NCBI GenBank assembly: GCA_036873135.1
Contig: JAPTYO010000003.1
Span: forward strand, 24,204,001 to 24,268,000
DNA length: 64,000 nt
Direction: 5' to 3'
DNA from: Clarkia xantiana subsp. parviflora
Lineage: Eukaryota; Streptophyta; Magnoliopsida; Myrtales; Onagraceae
Shown here piece after piece: positions 24,645 through 36,429 of this stretch. The first letter of the stretch is position 1. Every line of letters starts with the position of its first letter. The notes beneath the pieces are model-generated. The model was given only the letters and a program-made list of their open reading frames with translations. It did not search any database and was not told where the DNA came from. The translations under genes and the position numbers were made by a program.

Positions 24645-26153
24645 AATCAAGAAAGTGAAACAAATATATATATGGAATAATGGATGTTATGGAGGTTGTT
24701 GAATCTAGCTAGCTAACCTGAGAAATTTGATAACTTGGCAATGGAGGGAGAGTTATAGAGAAGGTAAGGAACGGGTGAGAAGTTGAGTTTCGTGTGGGGA
24801 AACGAAAAAGGAAAGAAAATCCAATATAATTTGATATGTGAAGAGATTGATTGAGTTTCCTTAAACGTGAGATAAAGAATGGAGTGCAATTCGTGTTCTT
24901 CATTCCAAAGAAAAACCACGGAATCCTTGTTTTATTTTCTTGCCTTTTTGGGCACAATTGGTGTAAAGAAGAAGAGAGAGAAAGTCATTCCATATTCTAA
25001 AGTTCATGTGATTGATTTGGTATTATGGAGGCAGAAAGATATGGCAATACATATATTCTTGTTGCCATATTAGAAAAAAGTTCCGTTTTGGTTTAATGCG
25101 TAAATTAAAAGATTTCCATTAATGATTATAGTTTCCATAATAGTGAGTTATAGTTATGTCCAGATCGTGACTTGCTGCTTAACACGTATCATTTAATTAA
25201 TTTTGTGGTTTTTTTCTTTCTAAAAATCTATTATGATTGGTAAACACTATTATGATATTTACACCATATTTAGAATAATCTACACCCGCATCAGGTTAGC
25301 ATACAAAGGGCCCATTAGGATGGCATTACTCCTAGGATGTTTGCTGCACTCGAGATTTGAACCCGATACACTGTGATTTTTTTTTTTTTTTTTTTTTATT
25401 GTTGGAGGGCAATATTCGTATGATGCTTGCTCCATATTTAGAATATTTTATACCACACTCAGAATAATTTACACTCCATCGGGTCAGGGTCTTATGGGCC
25501 ATCATGAGTGCATGATTACTCGTAGGATGCTTATCCATTTTTAAGACTCGACGGTCTTTGAACCCGAGACTTATAATTAAGAGATGAATTGTTAAATCGC
25601 TACAACATGTTACATGATATACATGATAGTGAATGATAACGAATCCCAATTTCTGTTTTTTTTTTTTTTATATAAATAAATGAAACCGGTAGGAATGGGA
25701 ATTGCCAAAAAAAAAAAAAGATATCCACAAAATCTGCCATTGGGACTCATTATTTAATGGGTATCTGTATACGATAGCATTGTAAGTTTATTTTGGCTCC
25801 CATTTTTAGTGACATAACAACTAACTCTTCAAAGCTGGTGAACACAGATTAGGTGTAGATCGCCAGAAAGTCCAATTATTGATTGGGACAAGTAAACTAA
25901 AAGTTTTCTTTTTCTACCACGAGTCAATTTCCACTTCCTTTTATTAACTAACTTCCTAAAATCCAAATAGAAACAAGACAATACAAACCAGAGAGCAGAA
26001 AAGCGAGTAAACTTCTTTCTATAGAGCTTTGAGGTGTGTGTACAGTACAACTAAAACAACCACGTTTCGTTGCGTCTTATTCATACGTTATTATTAGGGT
26101 GAAGAACTAAAAACAATCGCATATTGAAATTTGTTGTTTTGGGATTAAAATTA
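24645..26153. other. RGL-1 upstream region and intergenic repeats
   Basis: No gene supported. About 25260-25375 and 25435-25620 are two diverged copies of a dispersed repeat with phrases such as TTTGAACCCGA and TAGGATGCTT. Related text also occurs near 27590-27740 and 34700-34890. Poly-T runs lie near 25380 and 25655. Confidence 0.45.
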
Positions 26154-26679
26154 GGGTTAACAGGTCTTTTGGTCCATGATGTTTGACAATTTTTTTGTTT
26201 TAGTCAATGATGTTTTTTTTTGCCTAGTTTTGGTACCATATGTTTGCAGATTTTTTCTAGTTTTTGTATAACCGTTACATTCCGTCCATTTTTTTACATG
26301 TACAAGTCATGTGATCCAGCCTAAACTTTTGACTTTGTTCAATTTAATCCCTCTAATACTTTCCTAACCTTTTTTTGGTTCAATTTAGTCCCGAAGTTTC
26401 AAAAATTCAATTGGACCTATTGTCCAATTGGGGTCAATTTTGAAACTTCGGGACTGAATTGAACAAAAAAAAAGGTTAAGAAAGTATTAGAGGGACTAAA
26501 TTTAAAGTTTCGAGTGAATCACGTGACTTGAACATGTCAAAAAATGGACGGAATGTAACGGTTAGACCAAAACTAGAAAAAATCTGCAAACATATGGTAC
26601 CATAACTAGGTAATAAAAAACATCATTGACCAAAACCCAAAAGTTGTCAAATATCATGGAACAAAAGACCTGTTAACCC
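26154..26679. mobile_element. MITE with long terminal inverted repeats (Mutator-like), copy A
   Basis: 526-bp foldback element whose halves are reverse complements over most of their length; ends are GGGTTAACAGGTC...GACCTGTTAACCC. The 9-bp sequence TTAAAATTA stands directly outside both ends (26145-26153 and 26680-26688). A 9-bp target duplication with long inverted repeats is the hallmark of Mutator-superfamily elements. It has no coding capacity. A second family member lies at 37382-37895. Confidence 0.9.
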
Positions 26680-27244
26680 TTAAAATTAATATGACAGTTT
26701 CAGATTTTATTTTTGTTAAAATTTGGTATCTCGGTGTGATTACATTAAAAAAAGTCAATCCCGACGAAACCGACTGTCAAATTCGAGCTCCCATGCACCT
26801 CGTCACCTTACCGGGTGTCACCTAAGAAGCTGGCCACATTCGCGCAAGTAAATCCCTCTCCGTTCTGAAAATTGCTCCACACCACTCTACTGGAAACCTT
26901 TTTATTTGGATGTTCAACTTTTGGGCGAAATTTGGCAATGTTGTGAAAAGTAAAGAGTGATGGATTATAAGTGGGTGAGTCGGTTGATGAAAATTATTGA
27001 AGGGAGGGGAAAAGACACGCGGAGATACCAAATTGCAACAAAAATGAAACATTAGACTGTCCATATTAACATTTTAATTATGAAACACCAAATTTTAACA
27101 TGGGTGAAACATGTGACTGCTTTTAAATTATTAACCCTTATTATTACATATTTACTTATTGTATAGCTCTGTAAAAAAAGTGTATGAGATCATATACCCT
27201 AAAATACGAGGGTAGACTAGGAAATTCACAACGCTGAACTTGTT

Positions 27245-30200
27245 CTAATCATGTTTGTTCGCAGTGTTAGATGCTGAAGGCCCTTCTAACCTAATGTAGT
27301 CGTACATGATTCCTTGGAAAGGACTGGGGCCTCTTGGCTGGGTCAAAAAGACGATATTATCCCCTTCGACAAGTCTCGTGCCTTGTATATCCACATTGTA
27401 TAGCCAATATAACCCATGGACTCCATGTCTTGCCATTGCATTGTCCCTTCCTATGAGCCCACTTGAAAATAGTGGATTGCCCTTCGGATTGTTCACTCTC
27501 ACCTAATTATATACCAACAATATTGAAAAAGATTAAGTAGATACTATCATAGTGGCTTAATCGTGAGGACAACATCTATAACATACTTATTCCACATCAA
27601 AATTGTCTATGCTCGCATCAGGTCAGTCCGTAAAAGGTAAAGTATTAGTTATAAATATTTTCATTCCAATGGCGGGGTTTTAACGTGAGTCATCTGGTTA
27701 ATGGATGAAATGCTAAACCGCTACACCATATTACGTGGTTACATTAAGATGGGTAGTTAAGTGTATGGACACAATGAGTAAGTCTGTTTGGCTGAATGAT
27801 GGTCTTTTAAAAAAAATGGGGTTCAAAATATATTTTCATTTATAAATAAATTTATGGTCCAATTATAAATACTGAAAAATGGGGTGTTGAAAGTCCTTCA
27901 TCGAGTACGGACCTGTAGTTCTGCAAGTGTTGCTGATGCAATTGCTATTCGGAGTTTATAGATACTACTCGGGTTCAAATCGTCCATCTTGAACTTTATT
28001 TGCCAAGTAGTTCCTTGATATGCGTTGTCCTTTCGCCTGTAAGTAATTTTGAACATAGAATAAGTAAAACCAACGGTCATAAAACCTTAAGCTGTTAGGA
28101 AAATGAACAACTATTATTATCTAACATTTACCTGTTAACTTGTGCAAAGAACCAATCTTTACTGTAGTTGCTTGCACCGATCGTGTACACTAAATCTCCG
28201 TCCGGATATAAGTCTGTGTACCGGTCCCAGAGTCCGTATTGCCTAAACCTATTCGATACCATGAGTATATTGTCATGTAAGTAAAACCAAACCTTCAACA
28301 AACACATCATTTTGCAGTCGAACTGCTAATTGAACGAACCTATCACGGTCGATGTAAAGTTTATTGATGTACTTGCCATCAGGATCAGGAATGTAGAACT
28401 CAGAGGCGGTTCGATCGGGAACCCCAATCTCCCAAAGTGTGGACCCGTTTCTAGGTGGCTTAAACACCAAGTCACCCATGTCTATTTCACACCCTAATGA
28501 TAATATTATGAGAACCAAATTAATTTTGCTAGTTAATATTTAGGGTATGGTGCCAAATTTATGCTAATATAATTATTAGCCACCTGGAGTAACAGAAATC
28601 AGAGCGTCGCATTTGTAGTCTCCTACAAAACCCGGCACCCAAGCATACAAATTATAATCTCCAGGACGTATATTTTGAATGGAGAAGGAACCATCTTGGA
28701 GTGCATTGCTCCAGAACTGGTATTTCTGCAGCACACAGTTCACTACAATCAATATGACTCTATATCAAACTTTTTAGTGACACTATCTTAAGTAACGTTA
28801 CAGCCATCGCTAAAAGTTCGTTTCTGTTGGTACGTAAAAGATGTTGGTAGTAGAATGAGATTAATCACTCTCCATATTTAGGAGTTAAGATAGATATAGG
28901 AAAGAAAAAGGAGGCTGCACCTTGCATTCCCTTTGCCAAGACCCGACATCGCCAGGTGGAGCTAACCCGACATAAGCACCCCGAGCGGGCATATAGTCAT
29001 CCGAGATATATCTTAGCAAATCATTAATTAACTTCATTAGTAGTGTATCAACATTTTGTTGGAAATAAAATAAACTTGATTTGTAATAACTATCTAGAAG
29101 TCTCTAAATGTGTGTAGGAGTCTCTAAGTGTGTAGAAGTCTCTAAGTGTGTAGAAGAGTCGATAGTTAGGAGTCTTAAGAAATATCTAGAAAAGAAGTCA
29201 TTAGAAGAAGAAATCACTAAAATCCTTAAGTCTTTAGAGACATCTAATGTACCTATAAATATGTGATGGGATAAATGAGAATGCAACAAGTTGAGTAGAC
29301 AAACAACAAGTCTCTCATATCCTCTCCACCTCTCCCTCACACACACAAACACATATTCAAACACCAACAAGTGGTATCAGAGCAAGGTTCAAAGATCGCG
29401 ATGGCAACGACAAGCATGCAAGTGCCGAGATTGACGAAGGATAACTACGATAAATGGTGCATCCAAATGAAGGCCCTTTTAGGATCGCTTGACGTATGGG
29501 AGCTCGTGGAGACCGAGTTCGAGGAACCCGAAGTGACGGCGGAAATGTCAAAAGAAGAGAAGGAAGAATTGAAGGAGCAACGGAAGAAGGAAAATAAGGC
29601 CTTGTTCACAATATATCAAGGTCTTGATGAAGCCACGTTCGAGATAGTCGCTCCGGCCAAGACATCATACGAAGCATGGGGAATACTCCAAAAAGCGTTC
29701 GACGGCGTCGAAAAGGTAAAGAAAATTCGCCTACAAACTCTTCGTGCTCAATTTGAGTCCCTCCATCAAGAAAACTCGGAATCTATCTCCGATTACTTCA
29801 CGAGAGTCATTTCAATCGCGCATCAAATGCGAAGAAATGGAGAAACTTTAGAAGATGTTCATATCATAGAGAAGATCTTAAGATCTCTCGATCCAAAGTT
29901 CGACCTTGTTGCTGTGGCAATTGAAGAATCCAAGGACTTAGAAGAGATGTCCGTGGAGCAGCTCATGCGTTCTCTACAAGCCCATGAACAACGACTTTTG
30001 AAGAGAGGAGAAGGTACATCCTTGGAGCATGCTTTACAAGAAAACCTGACGTTGAAGAATGACGGATCACGGGGCGGCTTCCAAAGAGGAAGATTCATGA
30101 CATGGAGAGGAAGAGGTGGTCGAACAACAACCACCAATGAAGTCGACAACGATGATGGAGAGTCGATCCAAGAAGGAGATCGAGGAAGAGGTCGCGGTCG

Positions 30201-33200
30201 TGGTCGTGGTCGCGGACGAGCCCAAGGTGGATGGAGAAATAACAAATCAGGAGTTCAATGCTATGTATGCAAAAATTACGGTCATTATGCAGCAGAATGT
30301 TGGTATAATACCGACAACGACAGAGAAAAGGTGAATTTCGCGGAGAAGATCGACGACGATGGAGTTCTTTTGATGGCATACAATCAAGTGGAGGAGACGG
30401 AGTCCAACACATGGTTCGTCGACACGGGAGCTTCCAACCACATGTGCGGAAGAAAGGAGTTCTTTGCGGAGCTTGATGAAAGACACGGTGGACACATCAC
30501 CTTTGGCGATCTTACCCAACACCAAATTAAAGGGAAAGGTAAAGTTATCTTTGAACTCAAGAACGGACGACAGTTATGCATCGCCAATGTCTATTTTGTT
30601 CCCGACATGAAGAACAATATTTTAAGTGTCGGAAAATTGCTCGAGAAGGGATACGACGTCCGGATCAAGGAGAAAACACTTACCATCTGTGATAATAATA
30701 ACAAGGTTATCACGAATGTAGCCATGACGAAGAACCGAATGTTCCCGTTGGAGTTAAAGATCAATGAGAAGAATTGCTTGAAGGTGACAACCATAGACAA
30801 CTCGACTCTTTGGCATCTCCGGTATGGTCATTTGAATTTCAAGGCGCTGGAGTTGATGCAGAAGAAAAACATGGTACGAGGTTTGCCCAAGATCAACCAT
30901 CCTAACGGCGTGTGCGAAACTTGTATCATCGGAAAGCAACAAAGAAACCCGTTCAAGAAGTATCATTTGAAGAGAGCAAGAGGCCGCCTTGACTTGGTCC
31001 ACTCGGATGTATGCGGGCCAATCACTCCCATCTCGATTGGTGGAAACAGGTACTTCTTGACATTTACCGATGATTATAGTGGCAAAACTTGGACTTATAT
31101 GATGAAGCAGAAGAGCGAAGTGCTGACAAAGTTCAAGGAGTTCAAAAATATGGTCGAGAAGCAAAGCGGTCGTCATTTGAAGTGCTTACGAACCGACCGA
31201 GGAGGTGAGTATACATCGCGTGAATTTGACAGGTTTTGCAAAGAGAACGGGATCGTGCATCAGCTAACCATGCCGCAAACCCCACAACAAAATGGAGTCT
31301 CCGAGAGGAAGAACCGGACGATCTTGAATTTAGTTCGGTGCATGTTGAAGGAGAGAAATGTCCCAAAAGAATTTTGGGGAGACGCTGTTGCTACTGCGGT
31401 TTATTTGCTCAACAGATTTCCGACCAAGCGGATTGGAGATATGACACCAGAGGAAGCATGGAGCAAGCGCAAGCCAAGTGTCGATCATCTTCGAGTTTTC
31501 GGGTGCGTGGCGTATGCAAAATTGCAGCAGAACCAGAAGTGCGTTATGCTTGTATATGACGAGAATACTAGCGGCTACAAGTTATACAATCCCATCACAA
31601 AGAGGGTTGTGATTTCATGAGATGTCGAGTTCGACGAAGAACAAGCATGGAGCTGGGAGATGAATAATGACCAACCAAAACAGGTTATTGAAGTTGAAGA
31701 GCCGCGAAGAAGAGAAGCTCGACGTGTTGAATTTCAAGAACCATTATCACCCCCACATATTGGTACTCATGAAGAAGAAGACGACTCGAGTGAATCGCCC
31801 GTGCTGAGGACAAGGCGGATCCAAGACGTATACAATTCCGCGCAAGTCGTTGAGGTGAATGACGATGAAGAATTCTACGGTAATTTATGTCTCTCTGCAG
31901 GATGTGATGGAGCAACACACAAAGAAGTTATCAAAGAGACAAAGTGGCGAAAGAAAAGGACGATGGCAAAACGAGAATACAAGGATCGTAGATTGCGAAG
32001 ACCCGGATGGAGCACGAGTTGTCAACAAAGACAAGCTCGAAAAGACCACAAATCATACACAAGTGGTTATACAAAGAAGCATAAGGAAGGACGAGTCACA
32101 AGGAGAAGTGATCGTGAACATCGTACGGATGACATCAGAAGAATCAAGTTTAAGGGGGGGAAATGTTGGAAATAAAATAAACTTGATTTGTAATAACTAT
32201 CTAGAAGTCACTAAATGTGTGTAGGAGTCTCTAAGTGTGTAGAAGTCTCTAAGTGTGTAGAAGAGTCTATAGTTAGGAGTCTTAAGAAATATCTAGAAAA
32301 GAAGTCACTAGAAGAAGAAATCACTAGAATCCTTAAGTCTTTAGAGACATCTAATGTACCTATAAATATGTGATGGGATGAATGAGAATGCAACAAGTTG
32401 AGTAGACAAACAACAAGTCTCTCATATCCTCTCCACCTCTCCCTCACACACACAAACACATATTCAAACACCAACACATTTATCATCTTGATTGATAAAT
32501 AATCACTACAGGTGTATTAACATTGTTGCTAAAAATCTGTCGGCAAAAATTGATCTTCCCCAACAAAACTAGAATTATGTCAGCAATATCAATATGGAGA
32601 GTCAAATTACAGAACTTACAAGTCCTGAACGAAGAATCTGCCCTCGACATTACCCCTTTGCTCGGATTTTGGATAATCTTGTGACGCGACAAAGTTGTAA
32701 GGCCAGCTTTGGACCTCAATCATCATCTGTATGTTAAGAAAAAAAATTAAAAGCTCGCTCAATTCTAGATCAATCTCGAAAAGAATTATTTAAAGTGCTG
32801 AAACGATTCATTCGGGCATTTCATTCAAGAAAAACTATTAAGACCTTTAACTTAGCATCCTCCCAGAGCAGCCGGTGGGGATCTGTTGTTGCGTCAGAGT
32901 TGGAATTCAAATAAATGAAGACGGGTCCAAACACTTTAGTCCAGTCCTCAGCAGTGTCAAAGCTCGGAACCAAATCATTTCCGGTGTAATGTGCACTCAT
33001 AAACACCTACAAAATTTAGTCCATGATGGATAATTTTGTTACTATATGTATTGATGTTCAATGCAGTTGTAACACTTGCAATCTCAAGTAACTGTCGTCA
33101 CTAGCCCAACTCAGCTTTTCTAAACTCGTTGTCTTCACTTGAGTCCAGAAAATGAGAAAATTCATGTTGGGTTTAACGAGATCCAAATCACTTATTTCCA

Positions 33201-35682
33201 TCGTATGAGACAAACTGGAGTGTCACAAGTACTGACAAAGAAATAACAAATGTGGTGATGTTGATTGACAACTTACGGCGAGTGTTGTGGGACCCACGTG
33301 GGAAGTCAGGTTTTGTTTGACAGGCCCGCCGGTTCGGAACTCGTTGCTCGGTGTGATCATCCAAAACCCCAACGCCGGTTCCGTGGATATCCAACCATGA
33401 ACTCTACTGTCTTTGTTGTCACAAGAATATTGGTACTTGTCATCCACCTATACAATATATACAACAACAAAGAAACTTCAATCAATGTGATTTTAATGAA
33501 AGTTTAAGGAGAATCCATATTCTATATTTTGACTTAACCAAAATTTTAAGTCAATAAGTGGGTGAAAGTCTCAAACTTACTATCTCATATGATACTTTTT
33601 AATAGTTGCATTATTCCTTATAGCAGTAGCATATGGAGCATGAACAATAGAGATACAGGAAGTACCGAATTTTCCGTCAGTAAAACAATTTTGGTCGGCA
33701 AAAGTAAATTTTTGTCGGGGAAAGTTCCGTCAGCTATATCCGTCGGAAAAGGTTTTGGCCGACCAAATTTCGTCGACAAAAAATTAACTTTTACCGACAA
33801 AATTTCCATTTGTAAAATATTTTTATCATCAGTCCAAAATTCTTTTGCGGCTGTTTTATTTGGTCGGTATATAGAGTACCTCTCCTTTGAGTTCGGGTTC
33901 CATTGGGTCGTTGAGGAGCACTGCTTCAGGGTACGCGAGTGGTTGGCCTCTAGGGGGCACCCGGTCCTGAGGCAGGGGCAAGTGCCTTTGCCTGTCATCT
34001 GCCATTGCCATGTATTGGAACCTGAAACCATACAGTATTTATATGTGTCCCAAATAGTATACAAAAAGAAGATATGATCTTCAAAGGAAATAAGATTGCT
34101 TTAATTACATGTCTTGCCGAAGCTTGAAAGCTATCCTTGTCTCCCCAAGGCTGAAAGGTGGCCATCCATTCAAGTGATTGTAGATGGCGTAAGAATAGAA
34201 GCCTGATGAATTCTGTAGCATTATAAACCTGCTAGTACCAAGTTCACAAGTTAATTAATTTTGATTCAATAGGACAGCACACGTAGCATGTATATATATA
34301 TATATATTCCCGGGGTTTCTTAGGGCTTCCATCAGGAGAGCAGCACATGTATTATATGTTGATTTCAGGTGTACAAAGAGTGTGTCAATGCATTCATCCA
34401 CAAGTTCGGACTTCTAGGACAGTTGGTTAAGGCGCAATTTAAAGAATGGTAAAGCCCACTTAGGTTCTAGTCTTGCGCGGTTTAAAGAAAAAAAAATTAA
34501 CATCCTATTAAAAATGGTAAAGCCCATTATATTTAACCCATAGATGGTCTAGGCCGAGGTGGCTGGTTGATATCGATAGTTTGACCTAGAGTTGATCAAG
34601 GCCGAAGTGGCTCGGGAGGATTTTGAAGTATAAAAGTGTGCCTATACCTTCACCTACAAGTTCGGACTTATGGGACAGTTGGATAATTAAGGCGCACGTT
34701 TTATTATTAATATATTATATTTGCTCTACACCTGAAATAACATATATTCGTATCGGGTTAACTCGTAAGGATAATGCGCTGACCATTAATATTTTATCAT
34801 TCTCATGGTTCCGACATAGTTTAAATCTGAAACCTCTGTTCAAGGGAAGAAGTGTTGAATATGCTACATCATATTACATGATGCATATGATATTATTCTC
34901 TTTTGGTAAAAATATTAGTGACACTTGAAAAGACATTTTTTAGCGACAATTAATATTATCCAATCGATTAAATGTATCTTGTAGGTAAAAGTAATTTGCA
35001 ATGTAGGACCTTTTGTCGATGTTCAAGGGAACCATCTTCCCTGCCATGGATACATCCCAGAATCTCTTGAAAGAAACCTCTACTTGATCTTCATTCTCTA
35101 CTATCACTTCAAAGCTTGACCCGTATATCCTACACAAAATATATTCCAAGTAAAACGGTCAAAAAAACTGTCACTAAAAGCTGTCGAATCCGAAGTATTC
35201 AGAAATTTTTAGTTGGATTGATTTAATACACGTCAAAGCCGCCCGCGCCACCCGGACCGCCCCAAACAAGGTCCCAATACCTAATCAAAACAAGTTAATC
35301 AAAATAGTTAATTTATAGTAACAAGATGTAATACTTAACGTATGGTTCATCAAGTTAATAGCTATGCAAGAAACAATTATTACCCTCTGTTAGACTCTTC
35401 ATTGCGAATTTCAAGCAAGGTATCAATGCCATTGAAGCTTATTCCAGTAATGAGGCCTCCTGGTTTGGACAAGGTCACCTGAAGTATACCATTGTCCATC
35501 ACCACCTGCTCAAATAACACCATCAAATTAAACCATATCAAGCTTCTTGAATAAATCGGACATATATATTACGTATATCACACGTATAGTTTAATTTGAT
35601 CGGTTTTGACACCGAAAGAAGGACATGAATGGAGACGAACATAGCGGTCGAGAATCTGGAGTTGCACCGCATGAGGCAGCAT
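27245..35682 (-). CDS. RGL: RGL-2: PL4 rhamnogalacturonan lyase-like, Copia in intron 9, Lys-to-Met
   Basis: Fifteen exons: 35641-35682, 35384-35505, 35230-35280, 35010-35129, 34109-34228, 33880-34021, 33277-33447, 32845-33006, 32620-32726, 28921-29011, 28584-28725, 28340-28493, 28132-28248, 27913-28036, 27245-27502, giving 640 residues with no internal stop. Domains: PL4 to ~346, fnIII-like ~346-424, jelly-roll CBM-like ~425-640. His216 of the VHGW block is kept. The Lys aligned with KDKFHYM in the other four copies is Met152 here (codon split by intron 5), and His of FHYM is Gln. If that Lys is the base or acid of PL4 chemistry, the protein may bind but not cleave. Intron 9 contains a 3.4-kb Copia element (29057-32476) in antisense, so correct splicing is uncertain. 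No signal peptide is visible. A TA-rich TATA-like tract (35753-35779) lies about 75 bp upstream of the start. Confidence 0.9.
29057..29369 (+). repeat. Copia 5' LTR
   Basis: Begins TGTTGGAAATAAAA and ends CAAACACCAACA. It matches 32164-32476 at all but five of 313 positions. Confidence 0.95.
29372..29383 (+). other. Primer-binding site (initiator tRNA-Met)
   Basis: TGGTATCAGAGC two bases after the LTR, the standard Copia primer-binding motif. Confidence 0.92.
29401..31620 (+). CDS. Copia gag-protease-integrase polyprotein, stopped early
   Basis: From ATG 29401 the frame runs 739 residues to TGA at 31618-31620. In order: a UBN2-type Gag region (LTKDNYDKWCIQMKALLG near the start), Arg/Gly-rich linker, CCHC zinc knuckle CYVCKNYGHYAAEC (~residue 287), aspartic protease motif WFVDTGASNH (~338), GAG-pre-integrase HHCC region with CETCIIGK, and integrase core with HSDVCGP, RTDRGGEY and the Glu of SERKNR (DDE triad). 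The TGA falls inside a conserved block before the expected RT; the same frame continues to ~32160 with an acidic linker, so the stop is probably a point change. No RT motifs follow. A stop here also separates Gag-PR-IN from anything downstream. Confidence 0.9.
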   Translation: MATTSMQVPRLTKDNYDKWCIQMKALLGSLDVWELVETEFEEPEVTAEMSKEEKEELKEQRKKENKALFTIYQGLDEATFEIVAPAKTSYEAWGILQKAFDGVEKVKKIRLQTLRAQFESLHQENSESISDYFTRVISIAHQMRRNGETLEDVHIIEKILRSLDPKFDLVAVAIEESKDLEEMSVEQLMRSLQAHEQRLLKRGEGTSLEHALQENLTLKNDGSRGGFQRGRFMTWRGRGGRTTTTNEVDNDDGESIQEGDRGRGRGRGRGRGRAQGGWRNNKSGVQCYVCKNYGHYAAECWYNTDNDREKVNFAEKIDDDGVLLMAYNQVEETESNTWFVDTGASNHMCGRKEFFAELDERHGGHITFGDLTQHQIKGKGKVIFELKNGRQLCIANVYFVPDMKNNILSVGKLLEKGYDVRIKEKTLTICDNNNKVITNVAMTKNRMFPLELKINEKNCLKVTTIDNSTLWHLRYGHLNFKALELMQKKNMVRGLPKINHPNGVCETCIIGKQQRNPFKKYHLKRARGRLDLVHSDVCGPITPISIGGNRYFLTFTDDYSGKTWTYMMKQKSEVLTKFKEFKNMVEKQSGRHLKCLRTDRGGEYTSREFDRFCKENGIVHQLTMPQTPQQNGVSERKNRTILNLVRCMLKERNVPKEFWGDAVATAVYLLNRFPTKRIGDMTPEEAWSKRKPSVDHLRVFGCVAYAKLQQNQKCVMLVYDENTSGYKLYNPITKRVVIS
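31621..32163 (+). pseudogene. Residual Copia sequence after the stop; RT/RNase H deleted
   Basis: The frame continues past the TGA for an acidic, Glu/Asp-rich linker. It then turns into short out-of-frame stretches that look like edges of the lost RT-RNase H region, ending at the polypurine tract. About 1.5-2 kb of an ordinary Copia element is absent. No YVDD or other RT motif was found. Confidence 0.75.
32164..32476 (+). repeat. Copia 3' LTR
   Basis: 313-bp partner of 29057-29369, followed by target duplication CATTT at 32477-32481. Confidence 0.95.
33650..33875. repeat. GTCGGTAAA-type repeat in RGL-2 intron 6
   Basis: Dense CGTCGGAAAA, TTTACCGACAAA and GTCGGCAAAA words, like the insert in BGAL intron 6. 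It ends just before exon 6. Borders and class were not defined. Confidence 0.55.
34380..34890. repeat. Tandem and dispersed repeats in RGL-2 intron 4
   Basis: CAAGTTCGGACTT...GGACAGTTGG occurs twice, about 250 bp apart, as part of a diverged local duplication. A further stretch near 34700-34890 resembles the dispersed repeat at 25.3-25.6 kb. Non-coding. Confidence 0.5.
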
Positions 35683-35753
35683 TTCTAGTTGCAGAGTTGA
35701 TGATTAGGTGGAGATGGCTTAGTTTCTCCTTGAAGAAATTAAATCTAGAGCTC

Positions 35754-35784
<31 letters not shown>

Positions 35785-36429
35785 AGAGCCGCAGTATACT
35801 TAATGAGTTTTACTTAAATTAGAGAGAAAGATTTCTCTTTATGTTAGTGCATGTCTTCTCCCTCCACTATTTGAGGAAACCTTTATTTCATCAGTTCTCT
35901 TAACTTAGTCGCTACTAAACCCTTTTGGTTGGCGTGTAAAATTCACACACACTAGGATATTGTATTATCATACATAAATATGCTTCTACCAAAAAAAAAT
36001 AATACATAAATATGCATGGAAAACCCGATTTTATAAGGTACGATTTATGGCGTGAAAAACTAACTGTTCTAAAACTAAAAGTATTAGGTGAATGTTCAGT
36101 TAATGGATTTTTTTATCTAACACGTCTCATCAAGCGAATTTTCGTTGAAGCTTGAACAGTGTGTGATGCACCGACTCTCTTTATACCACTGCTTAATAAT
36201 TGGTCACGGGAATTGAACTTGATAGTGCTCATAAAAGCTCTGATACATAATGTGAAACCAACTGTTTTAAAACCAGTATAGTGATCTACCTTTAAATTAT
36301 ATATGCTATATATGCTTTATTCAGATAAGAGTATATTATGATCTTAATTACATATACAATAGAAGTTGACAGTCTTCACATACATATAACCTTTTCCTTT
36401 GCTTTTATTGAAGGGCGGGACAAGTTAAC
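35683..36429. other. RGL-2 upstream / RGL-3 downstream spacer
   Basis: Holds an (AT)n tract at about 35753-35779 that may act as the RGL-2 TATA region. No other gene or element was recognised. Confidence 0.5.

Larger units (their letters stand above)
29057..32476 (+). mobile_element. Copia LTR retrotransposon lacking RT, in RGL-2 intron 9
   Basis: LTRs of 313 bp (29057-29369 and 32164-32476) differ at five positions. CATTT stands outside both ends (29052-29056 and 32477-32481), a clean 5-bp target duplication. A TGGTATCAGAGC primer-binding site for initiator Met-tRNA follows the left LTR, and a G-rich polypurine tract (about 32149-32163) precedes the right. The interior is only 2.8 kb: gag, protease and integrase are present, but reverse transcriptase and RNase H are missing, so the element is non-autonomous. 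It is antisense to RGL-2, and its right edge lies 143 bp from the exon 9 donor. Confidence 0.95.

Noticed and set aside
24645..24650. RGL-1 starting two codons earlier, at 24650
   Set aside because: That codon is TTG; the first ATG in frame is at 24644.
29371..29400. Start of the Copia polyprotein at GTG 29371
   Set aside because: This stretch is the primer-binding region; the ATG at 29401 begins the recognisable Gag sequence.
27245..35682. RGL-2 as a pseudogene split into two by the Copia element
   Set aside because: The insertion is wholly intronic and all 15 exons join in frame to 640 residues, so the gene is kept as coding, with activity in doubt.
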